Notes: generated by a model from the letters alone, not told the origin. A stretch of 11,836 nt of DNA from Anaerolineales bacterium (GCA_024643945.1 JAHELX010000130.1:1-11836), one strand, 5' to 3'; shown: positions 5,190-11,836, counted from the first letter of the stretch. A program made the numbers and translations.

Positions 5190-6629
5190 ATGAAAGAATA
5201 CCGGCCTTTGATATCGACGGTCGGCATCGCATTGGCGTTCGTACTGTCAACAGTTTCCTGTACCCCCTCCGCATCCCAGGTGCCGGTGAGGATCGTCGCT
5301 CCTGCAGATGGTAGCACCGCCTACCTGGGCAACACAATTCCCATCCGCGTAGTCATGGATGAACCTAAGGGGATTGGCTGGATCGAGCTCCAGGTAGACG
5401 GTCAGTTGGTCAAGCAGGAACCTCCCTCCCAAACGGTACCGGTGACTGAACTCACCCAGGACATTTTGTGGACCCCGGAGGTTGCCGGCCCGCACTCAAT
5501 CCGGGCGGTCGTGCGGAACAATGCCGGTGAGGCGATTGCGTCTGACCCGATTATCCTTTATGTGGTACCGCAAAGTGCGGCGGTGCAGGCCACTGTCATT
5601 GCGGCTCAGTTGGCGACGGCTACCCCCAATCCGTTCGCCGTGCCCACGCCATTACCGACCTACCCTTACACGCCGCCACCATACACTCCCGTGCCCTACC
5701 CTTGTTACCCAAGTTACCCATGTTACCCCTGCTGCCCATGCTACGACAGCGCCGCCTTCGTAGCTGACGTGACCGTGCCCGACTGCAGCCAACTCGAACC
5801 AGGAACTTCCTTCAACAAGAGCTGGCGGCTGCGGAACACCGGAACCTGCACCTGGGACACAAGCTATCAACTTGTTTTTGTGGGCGGTTCGCAACTAAAT
5901 GCACCCAGCGCCGTCTCTTTGCCGCAGATCGTGTCGCCTGGTTATACAGTGGACATCACCGTACCTATGGTCGCGCCCAATGCCGCCGGCACCTATCGCA
6001 GCCAGTGGCAGATGCGCAACCCGGGGGGACGCAACTTTGGCCCCGTTATCTATGCGTTGATCGGAGTCTTTCCCAGCCCTGGCAATCTGCCGGTCATCAC
6101 CCGCTTTGAGGTGGTACCGAGCGTCATCAGCCAGGGCCAGTCGGCCACCATCTATTGGGAATACGTCAACGGCACTTCCGCCCGCCTCGTCCCGGGCGGC
6201 GAAGGAGGCGTCGGTCCCAGCGGTGCGCTGGTCGTCTCGCCTGGGGTCACCACCAACTATCAACTGGTCGTCAGCAACGCGGCGGGAAGCGTGGAACGCA
6301 CAATCACCCTGTTTGTCCAGGCTACGCCCTTCCCGCCCCCACCACCGCCACCGCCCGCGTCGCCGGCCAATCTTGCCATCACCGCTGTCCGGGCCGATGG
6401 CTTCGACTTTACCTGGACCGACACCAGCAGCGACGAGCAAGGCTTTTACTTACATAACGCCGACACCCAGCAGATCTTGGAGACGTTTGACCCCAACGTT
6501 ACCGGTGGTGTCGTCAGCGGGCTGGCCTGCGGGACGTCCTATCGCTTTTACCTGACCGCCTTCAACGCGGCAGGCGAATCGTGGCCCAGCAACACGGTGC
6601 AGGCCACCACGAACCCCTGTGACGGATAG
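5190..6629 (+). CDS. Probable lipoprotein with Ig-like, NBR1-type Ig and fibronectin III-like domains
   Basis: The 479-residue protein starts with a lysine/arginine N-region, a hydrophobic stretch (8-20) and STVSC at 20-24, a plausible but non-ideal lipobox with C24 as the lipid site. Domains in order: an Ig-like module (about 31-127); a Pro/Tyr/Cys-rich linker (144-187); an NBR1-type Ig domain (188-293), recognised by PGTSFNKSWRLRNTGTCTW (204-222) and AGTYRSQWQMRNPGG (266-280); a second Ig-like module (300-377); a poly-Pro linker (380-389); and a fibronectin III-like domain (390-474). AGGAGGAGG lies just before the ATG. No catalytic motif is seen, so a binding or structural role outside the membrane is likely. 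Both Ig-like modules have clear counterparts in the FHA protein downstream, which suggests joint function. The partner or ligand is unknown. NBR1-type Ig domains in such surface proteins are frequent in Chloroflexota. Confidence 0.88.
   Translation: MKEYRPLISTVGIALAFVLSTVSCTPSASQVPVRIVAPADGSTAYLGNTIPIRVVMDEPKGIGWIELQVDGQLVKQEPPSQTVPVTELTQDILWTPEVAGPHSIRAVVRNNAGEAIASDPIILYVVPQSAAVQATVIAAQLATATPNPFAVPTPLPTYPYTPPPYTPVPYPCYPSYPCYPCCPCYDSAAFVADVTVPDCSQLEPGTSFNKSWRLRNTGTCTWDTSYQLVFVGGSQLNAPSAVSLPQIVSPGYTVDITVPMVAPNAAGTYRSQWQMRNPGGRNFGPVIYALIGVFPSPGNLPVITRFEVVPSVISQGQSATIYWEYVNGTSARLVPGGEGGVGPSGALVVSPGVTTNYQLVVSNAAGSVERTITLFVQATPFPPPPPPPPASPANLAITAVRADGFDFTWTDTSSDEQGFYLHNADTQQILETFDPNVTGGVVSGLACGTSYRFYLTAFNAAGESWPSNTVQATTNPCDG
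5697..5741 (+). repeat. Five 9-base coding repeats giving a Tyr-Pro-Cys linker
   Basis: Five in-frame 9-base units (TACCCTTGT, TACCCAAGT, TACCCATGT, TACCCCTGC, TGCCCATGC) encode YPC, YPS, YPC, YPC and CPC, residues 170-184 of the lipoprotein. Five cysteines fall within 13 residues (172, 178, 181, 182, 184). Confidence 0.85.
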
Positions 6630-6716
6630 TCGTATAGGACGGATGTGCTCTCGCAGATTTAGGAACCTGAGGCGGAGGCGCAGCGTCTACTTTGTATGAT
6701 GAACGACGTACAACGA

Positions 6717-6733
6717 GCTCGATCTGATCGAGC
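6717..6733. repeat. 17-base near-perfect palindrome upstream of the FHA gene
   Basis: GCTCGATC and GATCGAGC form 8-base arms around a single T. It ends 43 bases before the start codon at 6777. The symmetry and position suit an operator for a dimeric regulator or a small hairpin; no regulator gene is present in the window to support either. Confidence 0.5.
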
Positions 6734-6776
6734 GATCATAAGTGAGGAGAAAGATAAAGAGGAGGCGTAATCAGCG

Positions 6777-8825
6777 ATGAGTTCAGACTACCCGCCAGGC
6801 GCGCAATACCCGCAAAGTCCCCAAGGGGGGCGAAGTCCCCAAGGGGGACAAGGAGAGCCCACCCAACCAGGAGGGGGCCGGCCCCCCATACGATTGCGCA
6901 TGCAACTCGGGCCCAGCATCGGCCAGGTTTACACCATGATGGGCAACACGCTGACCATCGGACGAGCGCAGGACAATGACGTTGTCCTGGACGACCCACA
7001 GGTGTCCCGTCACCACGCCCAGGTGGTGCGGCGGGGCGACGAGATCGTCGTCGAAGATCTGGGCAGCACCAACGGCACGTTGGTCAACGGGCGGCGCATC
7101 ACTGGCCCTCACGTTCTTCAGCCAACAGAGACCATCGCTGTGGGCTCGTCAATTTTTTCAGTGGAAGGCTTTCCGGCGCCCGACACCGTGGGCCTGCCAC
7201 CTTATCCCAGGGGCGCTGCGCCCCAATCGCCCCCCCCACCCAGGACCCCATCGGCCGGACGTGCCGCGGGGACACCCTGGCTTGCCATGGGCTGGCTAGG
7301 GGGATTGATCATCATCGTGGTGCTCATCTTGACGTTTGCAGGTCTCACCGCCTGGTTGCTGACTCGCAACCGGGTGCAGGAGACAGCTACCACCCCCAGC
7401 GTCTTCATCCAATCGCCGGTCGCGGGCAGCCAGGTGCAGATCAATCAGCCGGTGGCCGTCAGCGCCACCGCCAGCGACCCCAATGGCATCACCCACGTCG
7501 AACTCTGGGTCGGTGGCAATGTGGTAGATCAACAGCAAAGCGCCGTTGCCGAAGGACAGCCCACCTTCCCTGTCACTTTGCGCTGGACGCCGACAGCAGC
7601 CGGCAGCTATACGCTGGAGGTGCGTGCTTACAACCGCCTGGGCATAGCCAGCGCCCCCACGACTGTGATGATCACTGTCGTCGGCCAACAGGGGGCGGCC
7701 GATACGCCAACCGCCACACCACAAGGGGTAACGCCCACGCCGGGCGGCCCGCCAGTGGCCGTTACCACGAGTGATCTGAACGTGCGCGAAGGACCGGGCC
7801 AGGAATACCCGGTCCTGGGCCTGCTGCCAGTGGGTACCCAGGTAGAGGTAACAGGCAAGAATCCAGACGGCACCTGGTGGCAGGTTGTCTATCCGGCGGG
7901 CAGCGCTGAGCGGGCCTGGATCTACGCTCCTTTCACCCGGTCCAGCAACGCCCAGGACGTACCAGTGGTCCCGACGCCTGTTCCGCCAACGCCAACTTAC
8001 ACGCCGACCATAACACCTACGGCCACCGCACCGCCTACCAGCACGCCCACCCCGACCAAGACGCCAACACCCACCCCCACAACGGCCCTCGCCCCCATCG
8101 TGGAGTTCGGGGCGACTAAGAGTACCATTGACCCTGGTGAGTGCACCACCTTGCAATGGCACATTGAGAATATAACAGCCGCCTTTTTGAGCGGAGGAGA
8201 GTTCAGCAATTTGGGTATCGCCGGCCCGGTGGGTACACGTGAGGTATGCCCGACCAGTACCACGCTCTACGTATTGCGGGCCGAGACCGCCAGCGGGCCT
8301 ATCGAGCGTTCGGTGACCGTGACGGTACGAGCGGAGCAAACGGTCACCCTCAACTACATCGGCAGTGGCTGGGTGCGAGAGGACGGCGCGGTGTTCACGC
8401 CGCAACCCTTCGTCGGCGATGACAACACCAACCAGGCACTGCGTGCCTTCTTTGCCTTCGACCTGTCGAGCCTGGCCGGTGCCCACATCACCCAGGCCCA
8501 GCTTGACTTGAGCGATTACGCGCTGAGCGGCAGTCCCTTTGAGTGGCTACGCCCACTTTACGTGGAAGAGGTGAACTGGGGCCCGACTCTCGACGCAGCC
8601 GACTATGGCGCAGCAGCCGCCGCCAGCCTGGCCACCTTGAACGACGCGGAAGGACTGGACGACCCGATTGACGTCACCGGACGGGTGACCTCCCGCATCG
8701 ACGGCGGCGGTAACAGCTTCGGCATCCGGTTGCGCTTTGAAACCACTACCAACGACGATGGCACCAACGATAGCGTCAACTGGGCTGGCCGCACGGCCCA
8801 GCTCATTATACATTATTATAAATAG
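6777..8825 (+). CDS. FHA-domain membrane protein with extracytoplasmic Ig-like, SH3b and DNRLRE/CBM96-like domains
   Basis: The 682-residue protein has a Gly/Pro/Gln-rich N-terminus and an FHA domain (about 38-130) with the phosphothreonine-binding residues intact: GR 62-63, SRHH 77-80, GSTNGT 96-101 and NG 104-105. A Pro-rich stretch and one transmembrane helix (about 172-194) follow. Beyond it are an Ig-like module (208-302), a bacterial SH3 domain (327-388; DLNVREGPGQEYPVLGLLPVG), a Thr-Pro linker (396-440), a second Ig-like module (440-518) and a C-terminal domain (520-682) whose LRAFFAFDLSSLAGA (555-569) resembles DNRLRE/CBM96-type modules. FHA domains bind phosphothreonine, so the N-terminus should be cytoplasmic and respond to a Ser/Thr kinase; SH3b often binds cell wall or peptides. 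Basic residues on both sides of the helix leave topology uncertain from charge alone. AGGAGG lies 11 bases before the ATG. No enzyme motif is visible. Confidence 0.9.
   Translation: MSSDYPPGAQYPQSPQGGRSPQGGQGEPTQPGGGRPPIRLRMQLGPSIGQVYTMMGNTLTIGRAQDNDVVLDDPQVSRHHAQVVRRGDEIVVEDLGSTNGTLVNGRRITGPHVLQPTETIAVGSSIFSVEGFPAPDTVGLPPYPRGAAPQSPPPPRTPSAGRAAGTPWLAMGWLGGLIIIVVLILTFAGLTAWLLTRNRVQETATTPSVFIQSPVAGSQVQINQPVAVSATASDPNGITHVELWVGGNVVDQQQSAVAEGQPTFPVTLRWTPTAAGSYTLEVRAYNRLGIASAPTTVMITVVGQQGAADTPTATPQGVTPTPGGPPVAVTTSDLNVREGPGQEYPVLGLLPVGTQVEVTGKNPDGTWWQVVYPAGSAERAWIYAPFTRSSNAQDVPVVPTPVPPTPTYTPTITPTATAPPTSTPTPTKTPTPTPTTALAPIVEFGATKSTIDPGECTTLQWHIENITAAFLSGGEFSNLGIAGPVGTREVCPTSTTLYVLRAETASGPIERSVTVTVRAEQTVTLNYIGSGWVREDGAVFTPQPFVGDDNTNQALRAFFAFDLSSLAGAHITQAQLDLSDYALSGSPFEWLRPLYVEEVNWGPTLDAADYGAAAAASLATLNDAEGLDDPIDVTGRVTSRIDGGGNSFGIRLRFETTTNDDGTNDSVNWAGRTAQLIIHYYK
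6816..6851 (+). repeat. Two 18-base tandem coding repeats near the FHA gene start
   Basis: Two units (6816-6833 and 6834-6851) match at 16 of 18 bases and encode SPQGGR and SPQGGQ. Each contains the self-complementary core CCCCAAGGGG, so the 5' end of the message could fold into short GC-rich hairpins. Confidence 0.75.
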
Positions 8826-8835
8826 AGGCATGAGA

Positions 8836-8909
8836 CGTAATGCGTGAAACGTAAAACGTGATTACCTCTTTGTATTTGCAGTTTTACGTTTTACGTTTCA
8901 CGCATTACG
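8836..8909. repeat. Perfect 24-bp inverted repeat between the two FHA genes
   Basis: Arms at 8836-8859 and 8886-8909 are exact reverse complements, with a 26-base spacer. Within each arm the short motif GTGAAACGTAAAACGT is itself nearly repetitive (units like CGTGAAA and CGTAAAA). It begins 11 bases after the first FHA stop codon. It could be a dispersed intergenic repeat of the genome, a miniature mobile-element remnant or a transcript-stabilising hairpin; the downstream arm is followed by no T-run. Confidence 0.85.
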
Positions 8910-8954
8910 CCGAGCCATTGCCATTGGTCTTATCATTGAATCGAGGAGGCAACA

Positions 8955-9554
8955 GTGGACGATCAGACAGTCCTGGCCCCGGGCCGACCCAGGGCCAACT
9001 TGGTGGTACGTCAGGGAACACAAGTGGGCATGACCTTCTCGCTGACCGGCGATGAAGTCATCATGGGTCGCGAAGAAGGGATTGGTATCTCGATTCGCGA
9101 TCCAGAGGTGTCTCGACAGCACGCACGCATAGGCTGGCAGGCCGGTACCTACTACATTGAAGACTTGGGCAGCACCAACGGGACTTTTCTAAACGGCGCG
9201 CCAGTGACCGGCCAGCAACTACTGCGATCGGGCGACACCATAGGTATGGGACAGACTCTACTGGTGTTTCAAGAACAGGCGGGCGTGATCCCGACTCAGC
9301 CTGTAGCACCGCCTGCACGACCTGCCGCACCGTCGCCGCCGGCTGAGCCAGCAGCCCCAGAGAGGGGGAGGAGTCGCTGCCTGTTGTGGGGCTGCGGCTG
9401 TCTGGTTGTGTTGGGTCTCTTGTTAGTGATTACGGTCGTGGTGGGGGTGTTGATCTTCCCAACTGAGATCGAGGACTTCGTTAATAGTATCCTCAACAGG
9501 TTCGGACTTGAGTTGGATTTGGTTATGCTTTATGTACCTCAGCTACTGGCGTAG
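8955..9554 (+). CDS. Short FHA-domain protein with one C-terminal transmembrane helix
   Basis: The 199-residue protein begins with GTG; GAGGAGG lies 5 bases upstream, and no better ATG precedes the domain. The FHA domain (about 15-107) keeps the key residues: GR 38-39, SRQH 53-56, GSTNGT 72-77 and NG 80-81, so phosphothreonine binding is expected. A Pro/Ala linker (110-136) leads to a basic, Cys-rich patch, RGRSRCLLWGCGC (137-149), then a transmembrane helix (about 150-168) and a short acidic tail (EIEDFVNSIL). Positive charge before and negative charge after the helix place the FHA domain in the cytoplasm. It follows the larger FHA gene by 129 bases on the same strand, with the inverted repeat in between. 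It may dock a phosphorylated partner at the membrane, perhaps alongside the larger FHA protein; the partner is unknown. Confidence 0.9.
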   Translation: MDDQTVLAPGRPRANLVVRQGTQVGMTFSLTGDEVIMGREEGIGISIRDPEVSRQHARIGWQAGTYYIEDLGSTNGTFLNGAPVTGQQLLRSGDTIGMGQTLLVFQEQAGVIPTQPVAPPARPAAPSPPAEPAAPERGRSRCLLWGCGCLVVLGLLLVITVVVGVLIFPTEIEDFVNSILNRFGLELDLVMLYVPQLLA

Positions 9555-9633
9555 GGTTCACACGCTAGCGCGACGGGTACCACCTATAGTAATACCGATG
9601 AGAGGGTCTATACCAATTCTTGGGACAAGACAA

Positions 9634-9660
9634 GTAGGGGCGAGGTAACCTCGCCCCTAC
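9634..9660. repeat. 27-base GC-rich palindrome between convergent genes
   Basis: GTAGGGGCGAGGT (9634-9646) and ACCTCGCCCCTAC (9648-9660) are perfect complements around one A; folded as RNA it gives a 12-bp stem with a TAA loop. Similar palindromes occur as dispersed repeats in Chloroflexota and Cyanobacteria, as far as I recall. Between a rightward gene ending at 9554 and a leftward gene ending at 9688 it could stop transcription from both sides, though no U-tract follows on either strand. Confidence 0.75.
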
Positions 9661-9687
9661 GCCTCTTCCAATCTCGACCGTGCCCAT

Positions 9688-11836
9688 TTAGCCACGTACA
9701 ACCCGGCGATCCTGGACGATCTGGATCAGCGTCTCTTCCTCGGCAGCGAAATCTTTCAGCCCAAACCGGATATAGAGATCACGGCTGCGGACGAAGTAAT
9801 TGCGCGCGGCGTCCAGGTCGCCCATCTCCAGAGCGACGTGTCCCATGTTGTGCAGGGTAGCAGCCATACCGGTCCAGTCGCCTAATGCTTCACTCATGGC
9901 CAGGTCTTTCTGATACCACTCGATTGCAGCCCGAAAGTCGCCCAACTCGTATGAGGCCGAACCCAGGTTGCCGTAGGCGGTGATCATCCCCTGTACGTTG
10001 TTAAGCGTCTCGTTCAGACGCGCGCTCTCATAATAATGATGAATAGCCTGCCGGAATTCACCTCTGGCTTCGTAGACCAATCCAACGTTATTGTGGGCCA
10101 TGGCCTGCCCGCCCGGGTCGTCGTGTTCCTGAAAAAGGGCCAGGGCACGCTGATGCCAGGTCAGTGCATTTTGCATGTCTTCGCTGGCGTAATAGATGGA
10201 CCCGATGCGCATCAAGGCTGAGCCCATCCCCCGCCAGTTGCCCATCGCTTCGTTCAGGGAACGCACCTGCTCGCAGGCAGCAATCGCCTCTTCAAATCGG
10301 CGCAGCACCTTGTAAAGTGCGCCCAGGTCGGCCCATAAACGGCTGAGGCGGGGTTTGTCGTCGACAGGCACCAAAGCGTTCAAGCTGCGTTGAAGCCATG
10401 TCTCAGCCAGCTCATACTCTCCCTGAAAATAAACCAGGGTGCAGAATCGGGCGCCGATCAGCGTGCGTGACCAGGAATCTCCCAACGCTTGAGCCGCTAC
10501 CAGGCCAGCCGCCAGCCAGCGAAAGCCCGACGGCGGCTGACGATGCACGCAATAAGTGCGTAAAGCCAGGGCGTAGTCACGCACCAGTGTCAGATCATCG
10601 AAGCGGTGGGTATTGAGACGGGCCAAACTGTCGATCCTCGACAGCAATGCCTGGACCGAATCACCCGCCATGACCTCCAATTGCCGCGTTACCCACTCCA
10701 CTCCCTGGCGAACGTTGGCCCAGTCTCGTTCAATTGGGGTCCATTGTTGGGGAGGGGTACGCTCGTACTGCCGGGCAACAGTCAGGTAATACTGGGCATG
10801 GTCATGCGCCAATTCGCGCTGCTTATCGGAAGGAAGGACCCTAAACCTCTTGGCGATGAGCAGGCGACGCAAGGCAGGATGCAGAAGATAGCGATCCTCG
10901 TCCGGATCGTATTGGAGCAGCCCCCGCCAGGTCAGTTCGGCCAAGGTCGGCTTCAAGTCGGTCGCTGATCCCAATCCCCGCCAGTAGAGAGTCTGCATCG
11001 CATGGAAGTCGCCACCACCACTGGAGAGGGTGAAGCGGGTGAGAAGTTGCGCTGCCGCCGGGTGAGACGCCTCCAGGTCGTCGAGCACCAGGTCTACCAT
11101 AGCCTCAAAACGCCGGTTCCAGTCTCCAGAAGAATAGTCGGCGACCGCCCCACGCAGTTGTTCCTGGGGCGAGCGTATCTGCTCATGACTTGTCCCCTTC
11201 CAGATGGACGTGAGCAGCTTCAGGGCCAACGGATGGCCGCGCGAGAGCTCCATTATCTGCGTCAAATCGTCGGCAGGAAGAGCCAATTGAGTCGTCTCAG
11301 CCACCAGCGTTGAGGCCTCGGCTTCGGTCAGGCCGCCCAGGTTCAGGTGATAGTTTCCCACCAGATCTGACAGAGGTGGCGGCAAACGCCGCCCCACCAA
11401 TACCATGCGCCCCGGACCGCCTGGCCCCACGCGCCCAATGGTTTCGGCGATCTGTTGGGCCGTGTCCTCTGTGGTCTCGGTCACCTCGTCGAGGATGACC
11501 AGCCGCCGACGCCCGTAGAGTTGTTGCAGGGCCAGGATTTCCCACTGAGTGGGGGACTGGCTGGTAATCCCGGTGGCCAGTACGTCCTCGATGGCCCGGA
11601 TGATATCGTAGATGCGGAACTCATCGCTGCCGAAAGCACTGACCCAGATCACCCCCTCATCGAATTGGGGCATCAGGACGTAAGCCAATGCCGTGGCCAG
11701 ACTGGACTTGCCGACGCCGCTAAATCCGGTGATAGCCACCACCGGCGCCTCGCCAAGCCATTGCGTTAACTGCGCCAACTCCGCCTGGCGACCGACAAAG
11801 GCCTGAAGTCGAAAGCGACTTACGTTATGAGGAGGC
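9688..11836 (-). CDS. NB-ARC/STAND ATPase with TPR repeats, N-terminus beyond right edge
   Basis: About 715 residues are visible (numbered from the first whole codon at the edge). The frame is open to 11836, and PPHNVSRF followed by QAFVGRQAEL (11-20) precedes the P-loop, as in many NB-ARC proteins; a TTG at 11778 is therefore not the real start. Walker A is GFSGVGKSS (37-45), Walker B LVILDE (112-117), a sensor-like MVLVGRR (144-150), and the GLPL-type motif GHPLALKLL (200-208). A winged-helix-like region follows (about 240-330), including LLHPALRRLL (317-326). The C-terminal part (about 455-700) is an array of roughly 40-residue TPRs, for example MAHNNVGLVYEARGEFRQAI (579-598). Such STAND ATPases switch on ligand binding and drive N-terminal effectors in regulation, cell death or phage defence. 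The effector, if any, is outside, so the role stays open. Confidence 0.92.
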   Translation of the reverse strand, partial: PPHNVSRFRLQAFVGRQAELAQLTQWLGEAPVVAITGFSGVGKSSLATALAYVLMPQFDEGVIWVSAFGSDEFRIYDIIRAIEDVLATGITSQSPTQWEILALQQLYGRRRLVILDEVTETTEDTAQQIAETIGRVGPGGPGRMVLVGRRLPPPLSDLVGNYHLNLGGLTEAEASTLVAETTQLALPADDLTQIMELSRGHPLALKLLTSIWKGTSHEQIRSPQEQLRGAVADYSSGDWNRRFEAMVDLVLDDLEASHPAAAQLLTRFTLSSGGGDFHAMQTLYWRGLGSATDLKPTLAELTWRGLLQYDPDEDRYLLHPALRRLLIAKRFRVLPSDKQRELAHDHAQYYLTVARQYERTPPQQWTPIERDWANVRQGVEWVTRQLEVMAGDSVQALLSRIDSLARLNTHRFDDLTLVRDYALALRTYCVHRQPPSGFRWLAAGLVAAQALGDSWSRTLIGARFCTLVYFQGEYELAETWLQRSLNALVPVDDKPRLSRLWADLGALYKVLRRFEEAIAACEQVRSLNEAMGNWRGMGSALMRIGSIYYASEDMQNALTWHQRALALFQEHDDPGGQAMAHNNVGLVYEARGEFRQAIHHYYESARLNETLNNVQGMITAYGNLGSASYELGDFRAAIEWYQKDLAMSEALGDWTGMAATLHNMGHVALEMGDLDAARNYFVRSRDLYIRFGLKDFAAEEETLIQIVQDRRVVRG

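Noticed and set aside
5011..5193. Plus-strand frame of 60 codons ahead of the lipoprotein
   Set aside because: It spans the -10 element and the leader hairpin, has no ribosome site and no domain.
5895..6440. Minus-strand frame of 181 codons
   Set aside because: It is antisense to the NBR1-type Ig and second Ig modules of the lipoprotein and shows no domain.
7977..8095. Possible short tandem repeat or CRISPR-like array
   Set aside because: The repetition is degenerate ACN-CCN codons of the Thr-Pro linker, with no spacers or conserved repeat.
7296..8486. Minus-strand frame of 396 codons
   Set aside because: Despite its length it is antisense to the FHA protein, whose domains are unmistakable; high GC and the Thr-Pro linker codons keep the opposite frame open, giving Gly/Arg-rich sequence with no family signal.
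11776..11778. TTG as start of the STAND ATPase
   Set aside because: The frame continues upstream without a stop to the window edge and includes the FVGRQAEL segment that normally precedes the P-loop.

Overview
The window looks like a chromosomal segment of a GC-rich member of the Chloroflexota (Anaerolineae/Caldilineae-like), although this is an inference from protein style and not from a marker gene. The basis is a pair of cell-surface proteins built from Ig-like modules, an NBR1-type Ig domain, an SH3b domain, Thr-Pro linkers and cytoplasmic FHA domains, next to a STAND/TPR ATPase. I see no rRNA, tRNA, CRISPR array, transposase or phage gene.

Left block (1-4379, all on the minus strand, so it reads right to left): a CDP-alcohol phosphatidyltransferase with a DoxX-like C-terminal membrane region (3162-4379), an LPG-synthase-TM/UPF0104 flippase-like protein (2143-3165, 4-base GTGA overlap), a small four-helix membrane protein (1728-2057), stand-alone GTP cyclohydrolase II ribA (1016-1663), a stand-alone RibD reductase domain (316-1035, overlapping ribA by 20 bases), and the N-terminal part of a medium-chain dehydrogenase/reductase (1-319, 4-base GTGA overlap) that runs off the left edge. 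The overlaps suggest translational coupling. The mix of two riboflavin-type enzymes, an MDR enzyme and lipid-headgroup/flippase-type membrane proteins is unlike a standard rib operon and is the most intriguing metabolic lead here.

Middle (4380-5189): a small membrane protein of unknown function (4556-4960, minus) with a convincing promoter at 4981-5009, back to back with an extended -10 promoter (5056-5064) that reads rightwards through a long hairpin leader (5080-5141).

Right block (5190-9554, plus strand): a probable lipoprotein with Ig-like, NBR1-type Ig and FN3-like modules and a Tyr-Pro-Cys repeat linker; an FHA-TM-Ig-SH3b-Ig membrane protein with a DNRLRE/CBM96-like C-terminal domain; and a short FHA-TM protein. 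The first two proteins share two homologous Ig modules in the same order, so they look like reshuffled paralogues. Together the three could link phosphothreonine recognition inside the cell to a surface or cell-wall function; the cognate Ser/Thr kinase is not in the window. A perfect 24-bp inverted repeat lies between the two FHA genes.

Right edge (9688-11836, minus): an NB-ARC/STAND ATPase with a C-terminal TPR array, converging on the FHA genes. Its reading frame stays open to the window edge, so its N-terminus, and any effector domain, lies outside. A 27-base palindromic GC-rich repeat sits between the convergent genes and could end transcription in both directions.

No stretch over 300 bases lacks a gene. 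In the 176 bases at 4380-4555 I found no gene and no convincing signal.
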